From an uncultured Sulfitobacter sp. (GTDB taxonomy: Bacteria; Pseudomonadota; Alphaproteobacteria; Rhodobacterales; Rhodobacteraceae), in the NCBI GenBank assembly GCA_937923365.1, contig CALAIJ010000205.1, positions 1 to 9,792 on the forward strand: DNA of 9,792 bases, given 5' to 3'. The position numbers and the translations under genes are program-made. The notes below the pieces were generated by a model. The model did no database searches. It saw only the letters and a program-made list of their open reading frames with translations, and was not told the DNA's origin. Positions 1 to 5,720 of the stretch are shown in pieces (within the stretch, counting starts at the first letter, position 1; every line of letters begins with the position of its first letter).

Positions 1-1119
1 CCCGTTGTAGCCAAGCCCTACCAGCAGCCCCTCTTGCGGCTCGTGCAGATGCGGCAGGTGGTCTTGGGTAATCGCGATGCGCCCGCCCCAATGGTATTTC
101 CATTCCACACCAGCCAGTTGCGGGAAGACCCGTGCAAGGTCGCGGCGCAGCCAGTCAAAACCGCCCATGCCGCGCCCCGTATCTTCGGTACCGTGGCCGC
201 CATATACCATGCGGTTGTCCGGCTCGCGGCGCGCATACATGATGACGCGACGACTGTCCGAGATGGTGTGCCCTTCGGGCAGCACCGCGCCAATCACATC
301 CTCGGGCAGCGGGTCTGTCGCCATCTGGATCGGATGCACCGGCATGATCGTGGTGCTGAGCTGGGGGATCAGACTGTCGGTATAGCCGTTGGTCGCCACG
401 ATCACCCAGTCAGAGGTCACGGTGCCACCCGCCGTCGTGGCCTGCCACTTGCCCTCCACCCGTTGCAGCCCCTTGACCGCTGAATTGCCATGGATCACCA
501 CGCCGCGCTGCTTGGCGGCCTGCGCCATGCCCAGCGCCAGTGACAACGGTTGCACTGCACCGCCTTTGGGCGTGACGACCCCCGCTGCATAGGCACGTGT
601 TCCCGACAGGCGCGCGACTTCGTCGCGGTCGATAATCTGCATGCCCGCGCCATGGCTGTTCCATTCGTCAACGCCGGCTTGTGCGTTGCGCAGGGCCTTG
701 TCGCAATGCATCACCCGCAGCCAGCCTTTCTGGCGTGCCTGACACTCGATCTGGTAGGTCCGGATCATCTCGAACAGCTCATCAGCAGAGCCAAGCGAGG
801 TCTCTGTCAGCCGCTCGAAATGCGTGGTCCCCAGAATTTTGCGCAGCTTTGCAGGCGTGTTGAACGGCAGCATCGGATTGACCTGCCCGCCGTTGCGCCC
901 CGACGCGCCATAGGCCACGTCTGTGGCGTCCAGCAGGGTGACGTTGGTGCCTGCCTTCACCAGCTTCAGCGCGGCGCGCAAGCCTGTAAAGCCTGCACCG
1001 ATGATGGTCACATCCGTGCGGTGGTCCCCCTCAAGCGCGGGATGCAGCGGCGCATCCGGTGCCGTGTCCGCCCAAAGCGGGCGATAAGCGTCGGGATTAG
1101 CAGATATTTGGACGTTCAC
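1..1119 (-). CDS. FAD-dependent oxidoreductase, PuuB/DadA/sarcosine-oxidase-like (C-terminus cut by window edge)
   Basis: The frame reads without a stop from a GTG at 1119 to the left edge, giving 373 residues. Family members are usually about 420-435 residues, so roughly 50-60 C-terminal residues lie outside the window. A Rossmann FAD-binding motif sits at residues 41-46 (GAGFTG, within VTIIGAGFTGLRAAL), with Asp65 at the strand end that would hold the FAD ribose. Residues 71-80 (GASGRNGGQV) are typical of the DAO family close to gamma-glutamylputrescine oxidase PuuB and D-amino-acid dehydrogenases. The visible end (GGRIAITQD...GLGYNG) matches the family's second FAD-contact region. Such flavoproteins oxidise primary or secondary amines or amino acids to an imine with release of aldehyde or keto acid. 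The start is GTG with AGGGG seven bases upstream; no in-frame ATG lies before the next upstream stop. With a creatinase nearby, sarcosine is an attractive substrate, but the sequence does not prove it. It is divergent from the M24 gene at 1216. Confidence 0.88.
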   Translation of the reverse strand, partial: MNVQISANPDAYRPLWADTAPDAPLHPALEGDHRTDVTIIGAGFTGLRAALKLVKAGTNVTLLDATDVAYGASGRNGGQVNPMLPFNTPAKLRKILGTTHFERLTETSLGSADELFEMIRTYQIECQARQKGWLRVMHCDKALRNAQAGVDEWNSHGAGMQIIDRDEVARLSGTRAYAAGVVTPKGGAVQPLSLALGMAQAAKQRGVVIHGNSAVKGLQRVEGKWQATTAGGTVTSDWVIVATNGYTDSLIPQLSTTIMPVHPIQMATDPLPEDVIGAVLPEGHTISDSRRVIMYARREPDNRMVYGGHGTEDTGRGMGGFDWLRRDLARVFPQLAGVEWKYHWGGRIAITQDHLPHLHEPQEGLLVGLGYNG

Positions 1120-1158
1120 GGGATGGCCCCTGCACAAAGGTTGGCATTGGATGCGCAA

Positions 1159-1174
1159 AGGGCTTGAAAGCCCT
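1159..1174. promoter_or_regulatory. Perfect 16-bp palindrome, candidate operator in divergent intergenic region
   Basis: AGGGCTTGAAAGCCCT is a perfect palindrome (7-bp arms around GA). GCGC flanks extend it at 1153-1156 and 1175-1178, with a two-base bulge on the left. It lies between the divergent oxidoreductase (start 1119) and M24 gene (start 1216) and contains the candidate -35 of the rightward promoter. A repressor or activator site serving both genes is the natural reading; a hairpin in the oxidoreductase leader is the alternative. No regulator gene is visible in the window. Confidence 0.5.
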
Positions 1175-1193
1175 GCGCCTTACCGCGTTAATC
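1164..1193 (+). promoter_or_regulatory. Candidate sigma70-type promoter for the M24/racemase pair
   Basis: TTGAAA (1164-1169), an 18-base spacer, and TTAATC (1188-1193). The -35 is close to consensus and the -10 is weak, but the same TTAATC hexamer recurs after a TTGACA and a 17-base spacer in front of the creatinase gene. A start about seven bases downstream would give a leader of roughly 15 nt before the ATG at 1216. This is inferred from pattern only. Confidence 0.4.
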
Positions 1194-1215
1194 GGACAAA
1201 ACGGACGCTTTGACC

Positions 1216-2394
1216 ATGACAAACTCTACCCCTCTGACTCGGATATCTGACGTGCGCGGGTTTGACACCGCTGAATACCGCGCCCGCGTTGCGCGTGCGC
1301 AGGCGATGATGGCGGACAAAGGCCTGTCGGCCCTGTTGCTGAGCACCGAGCCGGAAGTGCGCTATTTCACAGGCTACCTGACCCGCTTTTGGGAAAGCCC
1401 CGCACGGCCATGGTTTCTGGTGGTCCCTGCGGCGGGTGATCCTGTTGCGGTGATCCCCTCCATCGGGGCAGAGCTGATGCGGCAAAGCTGGATTAGCGAC
1501 ATCCGCACATGGGTGGCCCCCGATCTGGAGGACGACGGTGTCAGCCTGCTGGCCGCCACGCTGGACGAGATTGGCGGCGACCGCATCGGGGTGCCCTCGG
1601 GCCACGAGACACATCTGCGCATGCCATTGACGGACTACACGCGCCTTGGCGGACTGCTGGCCAAAGGGACGCTCACCGATGATGCGGGCATCACCCGCGC
1701 CCTGCGGCTAATCAAATCCCCTGCCGAGATCGCCAAAATCCGCACCGCTTGCGCCATCGCGGGCCGCGCCTTTGCCCGTGTGCCAGAGATCGCATCGGAA
1801 GGGGTGCCGCTTGATGAAGTATTCCGCGCCTTCCAGATGCTCTGTCTGCAGGAAGGGGCCGACTGGGTGCCCTATCTTGCGGGCGGCACGGGGCAGGATG
1901 GCTACGGCGATGTCATCTCGCCCGCCTCCTCAGCCCCGCTGGCCAGGGGCGATATCATGATGCTGGATACAGGCGTGATCTGGGATGGCTACTACAGCGA
2001 CTTTGACCGCAACTTTTCGGTGGGCGCGCCGTCCGACGTGGCCGCCCGCGCCCATACCACCCTGATGGAAGCGACAGAGGCTGGACTGCAAGCCGCCCGC
2101 CCCGGCAATACCGCCGCAGACATCTTTCACGCGATGGATCAGGTCTGCACGGGCGGCATGGGCGTTTCGGATACGGGCCGTTTGGGCCACGGACTGGGCA
2201 TGCAACTGACCGAATGGCCCTCGTTCATTGCGGGCGACCTGACGGTCATCGAGGAAGGCATGGTGCTGACCCTGGAGCCCGGTGTCGAAACCATCGGCGG
2301 CCATATGATGGTCCACGAGGAAGACATCGTTATCACCGCCACGGGGGCCGAGTTTCTCTCGCCCCGCGCGGGCTCTGAACTGCCGGTGATCTGA
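1216..2394 (+). CDS. M24-family metallopeptidase, prolidase/Xaa-Pro dipeptidase-like
   Basis: The 392-residue protein has the two-part layout of the creatinase/prolidase family: an N-terminal creatinase_N domain (about residues 15-155) and a pita-bread catalytic domain (about 165-385). All five metal ligands of a dinuclear M24 site can be placed: Asp251 (MLDTG), Asp262 (YYSDFDR), His325 (GHGLG), Glu354 (LEPG) and Glu369 (HEED). It is therefore probably a genuine metal-dependent hydrolase of an amide or Xaa-Pro-like bond, unlike the other two M24 proteins in this window. The start is uncertain: ATG at 1216 is preferred, while an in-frame TTG at 1210 adds only two residues; the Shine-Dalgarno sequence is weak in both cases. 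The TGA stop overlaps the next ATG by one base, which suggests translational coupling. Substrate is unknown; pairing with an EutA-like protein makes a modified amino acid or amidine breakdown product more plausible than dietary dipeptides. Confidence 0.9.
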   Translation: MTNSTPLTRISDVRGFDTAEYRARVARAQAMMADKGLSALLLSTEPEVRYFTGYLTRFWESPARPWFLVVPAAGDPVAVIPSIGAELMRQSWISDIRTWVAPDLEDDGVSLLAATLDEIGGDRIGVPSGHETHLRMPLTDYTRLGGLLAKGTLTDDAGITRALRLIKSPAEIAKIRTACAIAGRAFARVPEIASEGVPLDEVFRAFQMLCLQEGADWVPYLAGGTGQDGYGDVISPASSAPLARGDIMMLDTGVIWDGYYSDFDRNFSVGAPSDVAARAHTTLMEATEAGLQAARPGNTAADIFHAMDQVCTGGMGVSDTGRLGHGLGMQLTEWPSFIAGDLTVIEEGMVLTLEPGVETIGGHMMVHEEDIVITATGAEFLSPRAGSELPVI

Positions 2395-3101
2395 TGACAC
2401 ACTTTGACTATACGCTTGAAGGGCCCATCGGCACCCGCGCCACGCTGGGCATGATCGTGCTGCAAACCGACGAAACGCTGGAGTACGACCTGCGCCAGAC
2501 CTTCACGGCACCGGACATCAGTCTCTATGTCAGCCGCGTGCCCAGCGGGGCGGATGTCACGCCGGAAACACTGGCGCAGATGTCTGCGGCTTTGCCTGCA
2601 TCAGCAGCCCTTTTGCCGCCGGACCTGACCTATGACGTGGTGGGCTATGGCTGCACGTCGGGCACTGCGGTTATCGGCCCTGACAAGATTGCAGAGCAAG
2701 TGCGCGCAGGCTGCAAAGCCCGCCATGTGACCGACCCGCTCAGCGCCCTTGTCGCCCTGTGCAAGGCGCGCGGCGTGCAAAATCTGGCGTTTCTGTCCCC
2801 CTACATCGAAGAGGTCAGCGTGACTTTGCGCGACGCATTGAACGCGCGCGGTGTCGCGACGCCTGTTTTCGGCTCCTTCAACGAGGCGATTGAAAGCAAG
2901 GTCGCGAAAATCTCCAAAGCCTCGCTTTACGATGCTGCGATGGCCCTTGGCGCATCCGACAAGGTGGATGCCGTGTTCCTGTCCTGCACCAATCTGCGGA
3001 CGCTGGAAGTGATCCCGCAGATCGAAGCGGATCTGGGCAAGCCGGTCTTTTCGTCCAATCAGGCGCTTGCGTGGCATATGGGGCAGCTTGCGGGCCTTTA
3101 G
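2394..3101 (+). CDS. Asp/Glu racemase superfamily protein, EutA / maleate isomerase-like
   Basis: This 235-residue protein has the two-domain, two-cysteine plan of the Asp/Glu racemase superfamily. The first catalytic-type cysteine is Cys87 in YGCTSGTAVIG and the second is Cys198 in FLSCTNLRTLEVI, one per lobe. The N-terminal GTRATLGMIVLQTDETLEYD resembles maleate cis-trans isomerase, arylmalonate decarboxylase and the ectoine-utilisation protein EutA, where the corresponding region binds a carboxylate. With both cysteines present it should be capable of proton abstraction and return, meaning racemisation or isomerisation, rather than one-cysteine decarboxylation. Its ATG shares one base with the stop of the upstream M24 gene, so the two products are probably made in step and may act on successive intermediates. 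No strong ribosome binding site is seen, consistent with coupling. EutA-type proteins accompany ectoine hydrolase operons, so a link to the DoeA-like gene at 4308-5480 is reasonable. The exact substrate is unknown. Confidence 0.88.
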   Translation: MTHFDYTLEGPIGTRATLGMIVLQTDETLEYDLRQTFTAPDISLYVSRVPSGADVTPETLAQMSAALPASAALLPPDLTYDVVGYGCTSGTAVIGPDKIAEQVRAGCKARHVTDPLSALVALCKARGVQNLAFLSPYIEEVSVTLRDALNARGVATPVFGSFNEAIESKVAKISKASLYDAAMALGASDKVDAVFLSCTNLRTLEVIPQIEADLGKPVFSSNQALAWHMGQLAGL

Positions 3102-3104
3102 GGC

Positions 3105-3126
3105 GACCTTACCCAAGGGTAAGGTC
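3105..3126. terminator. Perfect 10-bp hairpin between convergent genes, candidate bidirectional terminator
   Basis: GACCTTACCC, a loop of AA, and GGGTAAGGTC form a perfect stem starting three bases after the racemase-like stop codon. It lies between two convergent genes (stops at 3101 and 3149). There is no clear run of T on either side, so it may act as a processing or 3'-end-stabilising hairpin rather than as a strict intrinsic terminator. Confidence 0.6.
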
Positions 3127-3144
3127 CGTTTCGCCGCGATCCCT

Positions 3145-3157
3145 GACCTTACCCAAG
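3145..3157. repeat. Second copy of the left hairpin arm, overlapping the ArgE-like stop codon
   Basis: GACCTTACCCAAG at 3145-3157 exactly repeats the 13 bases at 3105-3117, 40 bases away. The TAA stop of the minus-strand deacetylase (3149-3151) lies inside it. The single complementary arm at 3117-3126 could pair with either copy, giving a short (2-nt loop) or longer (18-nt loop) hairpin. Confidence 0.7.
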
Positions 3158-4306
3158 ACGCGGGCCAAGGCCGCCCAGCATCTCCAGACAAGCCGTTAAC
3201 TGGCTGATTTCAATATACTCATCCGCCTTATGCGCCTGCCGGATGGAGCCGGGGCCGCACACCAGCGCGTCCATGCCCAGCGACTGGAAAATCCCTGCCT
3301 CGGTCCCGAAGGCCACTACGTCTGTGCTGTTCGCCCCTGTCAGCGCCATGACCAGATCGCGCGCGGCGTTCTCTGCCATGGGGGTCAGGCCCATCACCTC
3401 GCCGATCACCTGCGTTTCGATCCTGGCCTCCGGCCAGATGCGCTGCATGTCGGGCAGCAGGTCACGCGCGATGAACTTTGCCAAATCCTCTTTGACAAAA
3501 TCCGCGTCGCCGGCGGACACGGGGCGCATCTCCCAGTTCACAAACGCCCGTCCGGGGATGACGTTGGTGGCAACGCCGCCTTGCATCATGCCGATGTTGA
3601 TGGTGGCGTGGGGTGGCTGGAACGGACTGTCCGCAGGCGCGCGCGCTTTCAGCGCCTTGGCCAGCTCCATCAAACGGGCCACATAGCGCGCGGCGTATTC
3701 CACCGCGTTGACGCCTTCGTCGGGCAGGGATCCGTGCCCTTCATGGCCGTGAAAATGCGCGCAATATTCGTTACATCCCTTGTGGCCGTCGATCAGGCGC
3801 ATCTCGGTGGGCTCTCCGATAATGGCCATGGCGGGTGTGTCATCGCGGGTAGCCAGATGTGCGGCCAGATCGGCCGCGCCCAGACAGCCCGTTTCCTCGT
3901 CATAGGTGAAGGCAAAGTGCACGGGCAGCCGCGTCGCCTGGCGGGCAAAGTCGGGCGCCATGGCGACGCAAGCGGCGATAAAGGCTTTCATGTCGCAGGT
4001 CCCGCGCCCGTAAAGCCTGCCCGCGTCCTGGCGCATCTTAAACGGGTCGCTGGTCCAGTTCTGATCCGTAACGGGCACCACATCGGTGTGGCCTGCCAGC
4101 AGAATGCCCCCTGCCCGCTCGGGCCCAAGCGTGGCGTAAAGATTGGCTTTTGCGCCTGATCCGTCGCTGTAAGTATCCACCCGCGCGCCTGCGTCGGACA
4201 GCCGTTCGGCCAGCGCGTCGATCATCGCCAGATTGCTGTCCGTAGAGACGGTCGGAAAGCGGATCAGATCCTCCAGAACCGCCATGGTTTGCACAAGATC
4301 GGTCAT
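3149..4306 (-). CDS. argE: ArgE-type M20 deacetylase (acetylornithine deacetylase-like)
   Basis: This 385-residue protein is of usual ArgE length and carries the M20 dizinc set in order: His73 (AGHTDVVP), Asp105 (GRGTCDMK), the catalytic/ligand pair Glu137-Glu138 (TYDEETG), Glu165 (GEPTE) and His359 (RQAHKADEY). Residues around 190-205 (HGSLPDEGVNAVEY) mark the start of the lid/dimerisation domain. Family members remove an N-acyl group from an amino acid: ArgE itself releases ornithine from N2-acetylornithine. The ATG lies one base after the DoeA-like stop, with AAGGA five bases upstream, so the two genes form a tight operon. Many alphaproteobacteria make ornithine by the cyclic ArgJ route, so an ArgE-like gene beside an ectoine-hydrolase-like gene is more likely catabolic, for example acting on N-acetyl-2,4-diaminobutyrate. 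That is inference; the family assignment is firm, the symbol reflects family only. Confidence 0.9.
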   Translation of the reverse strand: MTDLVQTMAVLEDLIRFPTVSTDSNLAMIDALAERLSDAGARVDTYSDGSGAKANLYATLGPERAGGILLAGHTDVVPVTDQNWTSDPFKMRQDAGRLYGRGTCDMKAFIAACVAMAPDFARQATRLPVHFAFTYDEETGCLGAADLAAHLATRDDTPAMAIIGEPTEMRLIDGHKGCNEYCAHFHGHEGHGSLPDEGVNAVEYAARYVARLMELAKALKARAPADSPFQPPHATINIGMMQGGVATNVIPGRAFVNWEMRPVSAGDADFVKEDLAKFIARDLLPDMQRIWPEARIETQVIGEVMGLTPMAENAARDLVMALTGANSTDVVAFGTEAGIFQSLGMDALVCGPGSIRQAHKADEYIEISQLTACLEMLGGLGPRLG

Positions 4307-4307
4307 T

Positions 4308-5480
4308 CTAGTCCTTCACGAACAGCTTGCGCTCGACGTTGCAGAACGTCTCGGCGGGGCCATCCTCGCGGATGAGAATGCTTTCGGTGATCTCAAGACC
4401 CCAGTCGTCCATCCACAGACCGGGCATGAAGTGGAACGTCATGCCCGCCTGAAGAACCGTGTCGTCATCAGGGCGCAGCGAAATCGTCCGTTCGCCCCAA
4501 TCAGGCGGATAGGACAACCCGATAGGATAGCCGCAGCGCGCGCCACGTTCGATGCCGGCCGCGTCCATCACATCGCCCAGCGCATTGGCGATATCACAGG
4601 CGCGGTTGCCTGCGCGGGCCTTCTCCAGCCCTGCTTCCAGACCGTCGATCAAAGCGGCCTCCCCGTTGCGGATATGCGCGGGCGGCTTGCCCAGAAAAAC
4701 CGAGCGCGACAACGGTGCGTGATAGCGGCGGTAGCAGCCTGCCAGCTCAAAAAAGGTGACTTCACCCGATTGCATCGCATCGCCGTTCCACGTCAGATGA
4801 GGGGCGGCCGCGTCCGATCCCGAGGGCATCAAAGGCACAATCGCAGGGTAGTCGCCCCAGATGTCATCCACGCCTTGCACACCTGCGGCCATGATCTCGG
4901 CCGCCAGGTCGTTCTTGCGCACACCCGGTGCTGCGCGGTCGATGGCCAGACGGGTGATCTTTTCCGAAATCTGCGCGGCGTGGCGCATGAAGGTCAGCTC
5001 TTCGTCCGACTTGATGCCGCGTTGCCAGTTCACCAATGCTGTGGCGTCCTGAATTCTGGCGTCGGGCAGCGCGCCGACCAATGTGGTGTAGGCTTTGGCA
5101 GAGAAGTAATAGTTATCCATCTCGACACCGATGCGGGCGGTGCCATGGCCGCGATCCACCAGCTTGGCAGCCAGATCCTGCATCGGGTGCCGCTCGGTGG
5201 ATTGCACGAAGTGGTCAAGGTAGAATTCAACGCCAGTGCGGTCGGTATCAACAGTGCGCACTGCACCATTGGCATCCTGCCGGCGGCCCCACCAGAACGG
5301 CTGGCCTGTCAGCGGCACCACCACCGCCTGGTGGACGTAGAATGACCACCCGTCATAGCCCGTGAGCCAGTTCTGGTTGGACGGGTCCGTAGCGATCAGC
5401 ACGTCGATGCCTGCGGCCGCCATCGCGGTGCGGGTCTTGGCAAGGCGGCGGTCATATTCAGCGGTGGAGAAGGGTAACAT
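4308..5480 (-). CDS. doeA: Ectoine hydrolase (DoeA/EutD)-like M24 protein
   Basis: This 390-residue protein has a creatinase_N domain (about 1-150) and a pita-bread domain (about 160-385). From memory of the family, stretches such as WLTGYDGWSFYVHQ (39-51), QSTERHPM (93-100), YPIGLSYPPDWGERT (318-332) and FHFMPGLWMDDWGLEITES (349-367) are hallmarks of ectoine hydrolase, which opens the cyclic amidine of ectoine to N-acetyl-diaminobutyrates in the cytoplasm. The prolidase metal ligands are mostly replaced: the first Asp is Glu245 (FFELAG), the His position reads Ser, and the fourth ligand reads Met, so it is probably metal-independent like creatinase. ATG at 5480 gives the expected N-terminus (MLPFSTAEYDRR); a TTG at 5540 would add 20 poorly conserved residues and run into a candidate operator. 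It heads the operon with the ArgE-like gene. A DoeA paralogue acting on a related cyclic amidine cannot be excluded. Confidence 0.82.
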   Translation of the reverse strand: MLPFSTAEYDRRLAKTRTAMAAAGIDVLIATDPSNQNWLTGYDGWSFYVHQAVVVPLTGQPFWWGRRQDANGAVRTVDTDRTGVEFYLDHFVQSTERHPMQDLAAKLVDRGHGTARIGVEMDNYYFSAKAYTTLVGALPDARIQDATALVNWQRGIKSDEELTFMRHAAQISEKITRLAIDRAAPGVRKNDLAAEIMAAGVQGVDDIWGDYPAIVPLMPSGSDAAAPHLTWNGDAMQSGEVTFFELAGCYRRYHAPLSRSVFLGKPPAHIRNGEAALIDGLEAGLEKARAGNRACDIANALGDVMDAAGIERGARCGYPIGLSYPPDWGERTISLRPDDDTVLQAGMTFHFMPGLWMDDWGLEITESILIREDGPAETFCNVERKLFVKD

Positions 5481-5532
5481 CAGGTCTGCTTTCGTTGGGT
5501 CGCGCTCAGGTTCAGCGATCGTGGCGCAAATC

Positions 5533-5561
5533 TCAAACAAATTCGTGCAGAGAATGTTTGA
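5533..5561. promoter_or_regulatory. Imperfect dyad, candidate operator between divergent doeA-like and creatinase genes
   Basis: Outer arms TCAAAC (5533-5538) and GTTTGA (5556-5561) enclose inner arms ATTC (5541-5544) and GAAT (5552-5555) around GTGCAGA. The inner part fits a T-N11-A pattern seen at LysR-type sites. The right arm overlaps the candidate -35 of the creatinase promoter, and the dyad lies 53 bases upstream of the doeA-like ATG, so one protein could control both directions. This is inferred from symmetry and position. Confidence 0.45.
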
Positions 5562-5586
5562 CAGGTGGGCTGCCCCGCGGTTAATC
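5558..5586 (+). promoter_or_regulatory. Candidate sigma70-type promoter for creatinase
   Basis: A consensus TTGACA -35 (5558-5563), a 17-base spacer and TTAATC (5581-5586). The -10 is weak, but the same hexamer recurs in the candidate promoter at 1164-1193. Transcription from here would leave a 5' leader of about 130 nt before the creatinase ATG at 5721. Confidence 0.45.
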
Positions 5587-5598
5587 GATACCTATGGC

Positions 5599-5702
5599 CC
5601 GCGATGGCGTCGCGGCTGACCATACACCGACCGCAAGGGCGGTCTTTTCCATCCTGTACGCCCGGATATTTTTCAGATGTCCGGGGCACGTGTTCCCCCG
5701 GA
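5599..5702 (+). promoter_or_regulatory. Structured 5' leader of creatinase mRNA with alternative hairpins
   Basis: Four complementary segments follow the candidate promoter. CCGCGA/TCGCGG (5599-5604 with 5610-5615) form a first stem, and the terminator-like hairpin at 5629-5648 follows. Then CCCGGA (5661-5666) can pair with TCCGGG (5680-5685), or TCCGGGG (5680-5686) can pair with CCCCGGA (5696-5702). The last two stems share the middle strand and exclude each other; the second ends five bases before the GGAGG ribosome binding site. I do not recognise a known riboswitch core (no glycine-aptamer signature). It could be an attenuator, a protein-binding leader, or simply GC-rich structure. Confidence 0.4.
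5629..5648 (+). terminator. Intrinsic-terminator-like hairpin in the creatinase leader
   Basis: GACCGC, loop AAGG, GCGGTC, then TTTT. On the plus strand this is a 6-bp GC-rich stem followed directly by four T; the minus strand lacks a T tail. No plus-strand gene ends just upstream, so it would act within the creatinase leader if it terminates at all. The short stem and tail make it weak. Confidence 0.45.
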
Positions 5703-5720
5703 CCTTCGGAGGACATTTGG

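Noticed and set aside
5481..5540. TTG start extending the doeA-like protein by 20 residues
   Set aside because: It overlaps the candidate operator and adds residues unlike the family; the ATG at 5480 gives the expected LPFS N-terminus.
5599..5702. Known glycine-type riboswitch in the creatinase leader
   Set aside because: Sarcosine/glycine metabolism made it attractive, but the conserved aptamer blocks are not present.
5565..5720. In-frame 52-residue N-terminal extension of creatinase
   Set aside because: It runs through GC-rich hairpins and the terminator-like stem, has no resemblance to the family, and the ATG at 5721 has a good GGAGG ribosome site and gives the usual length.
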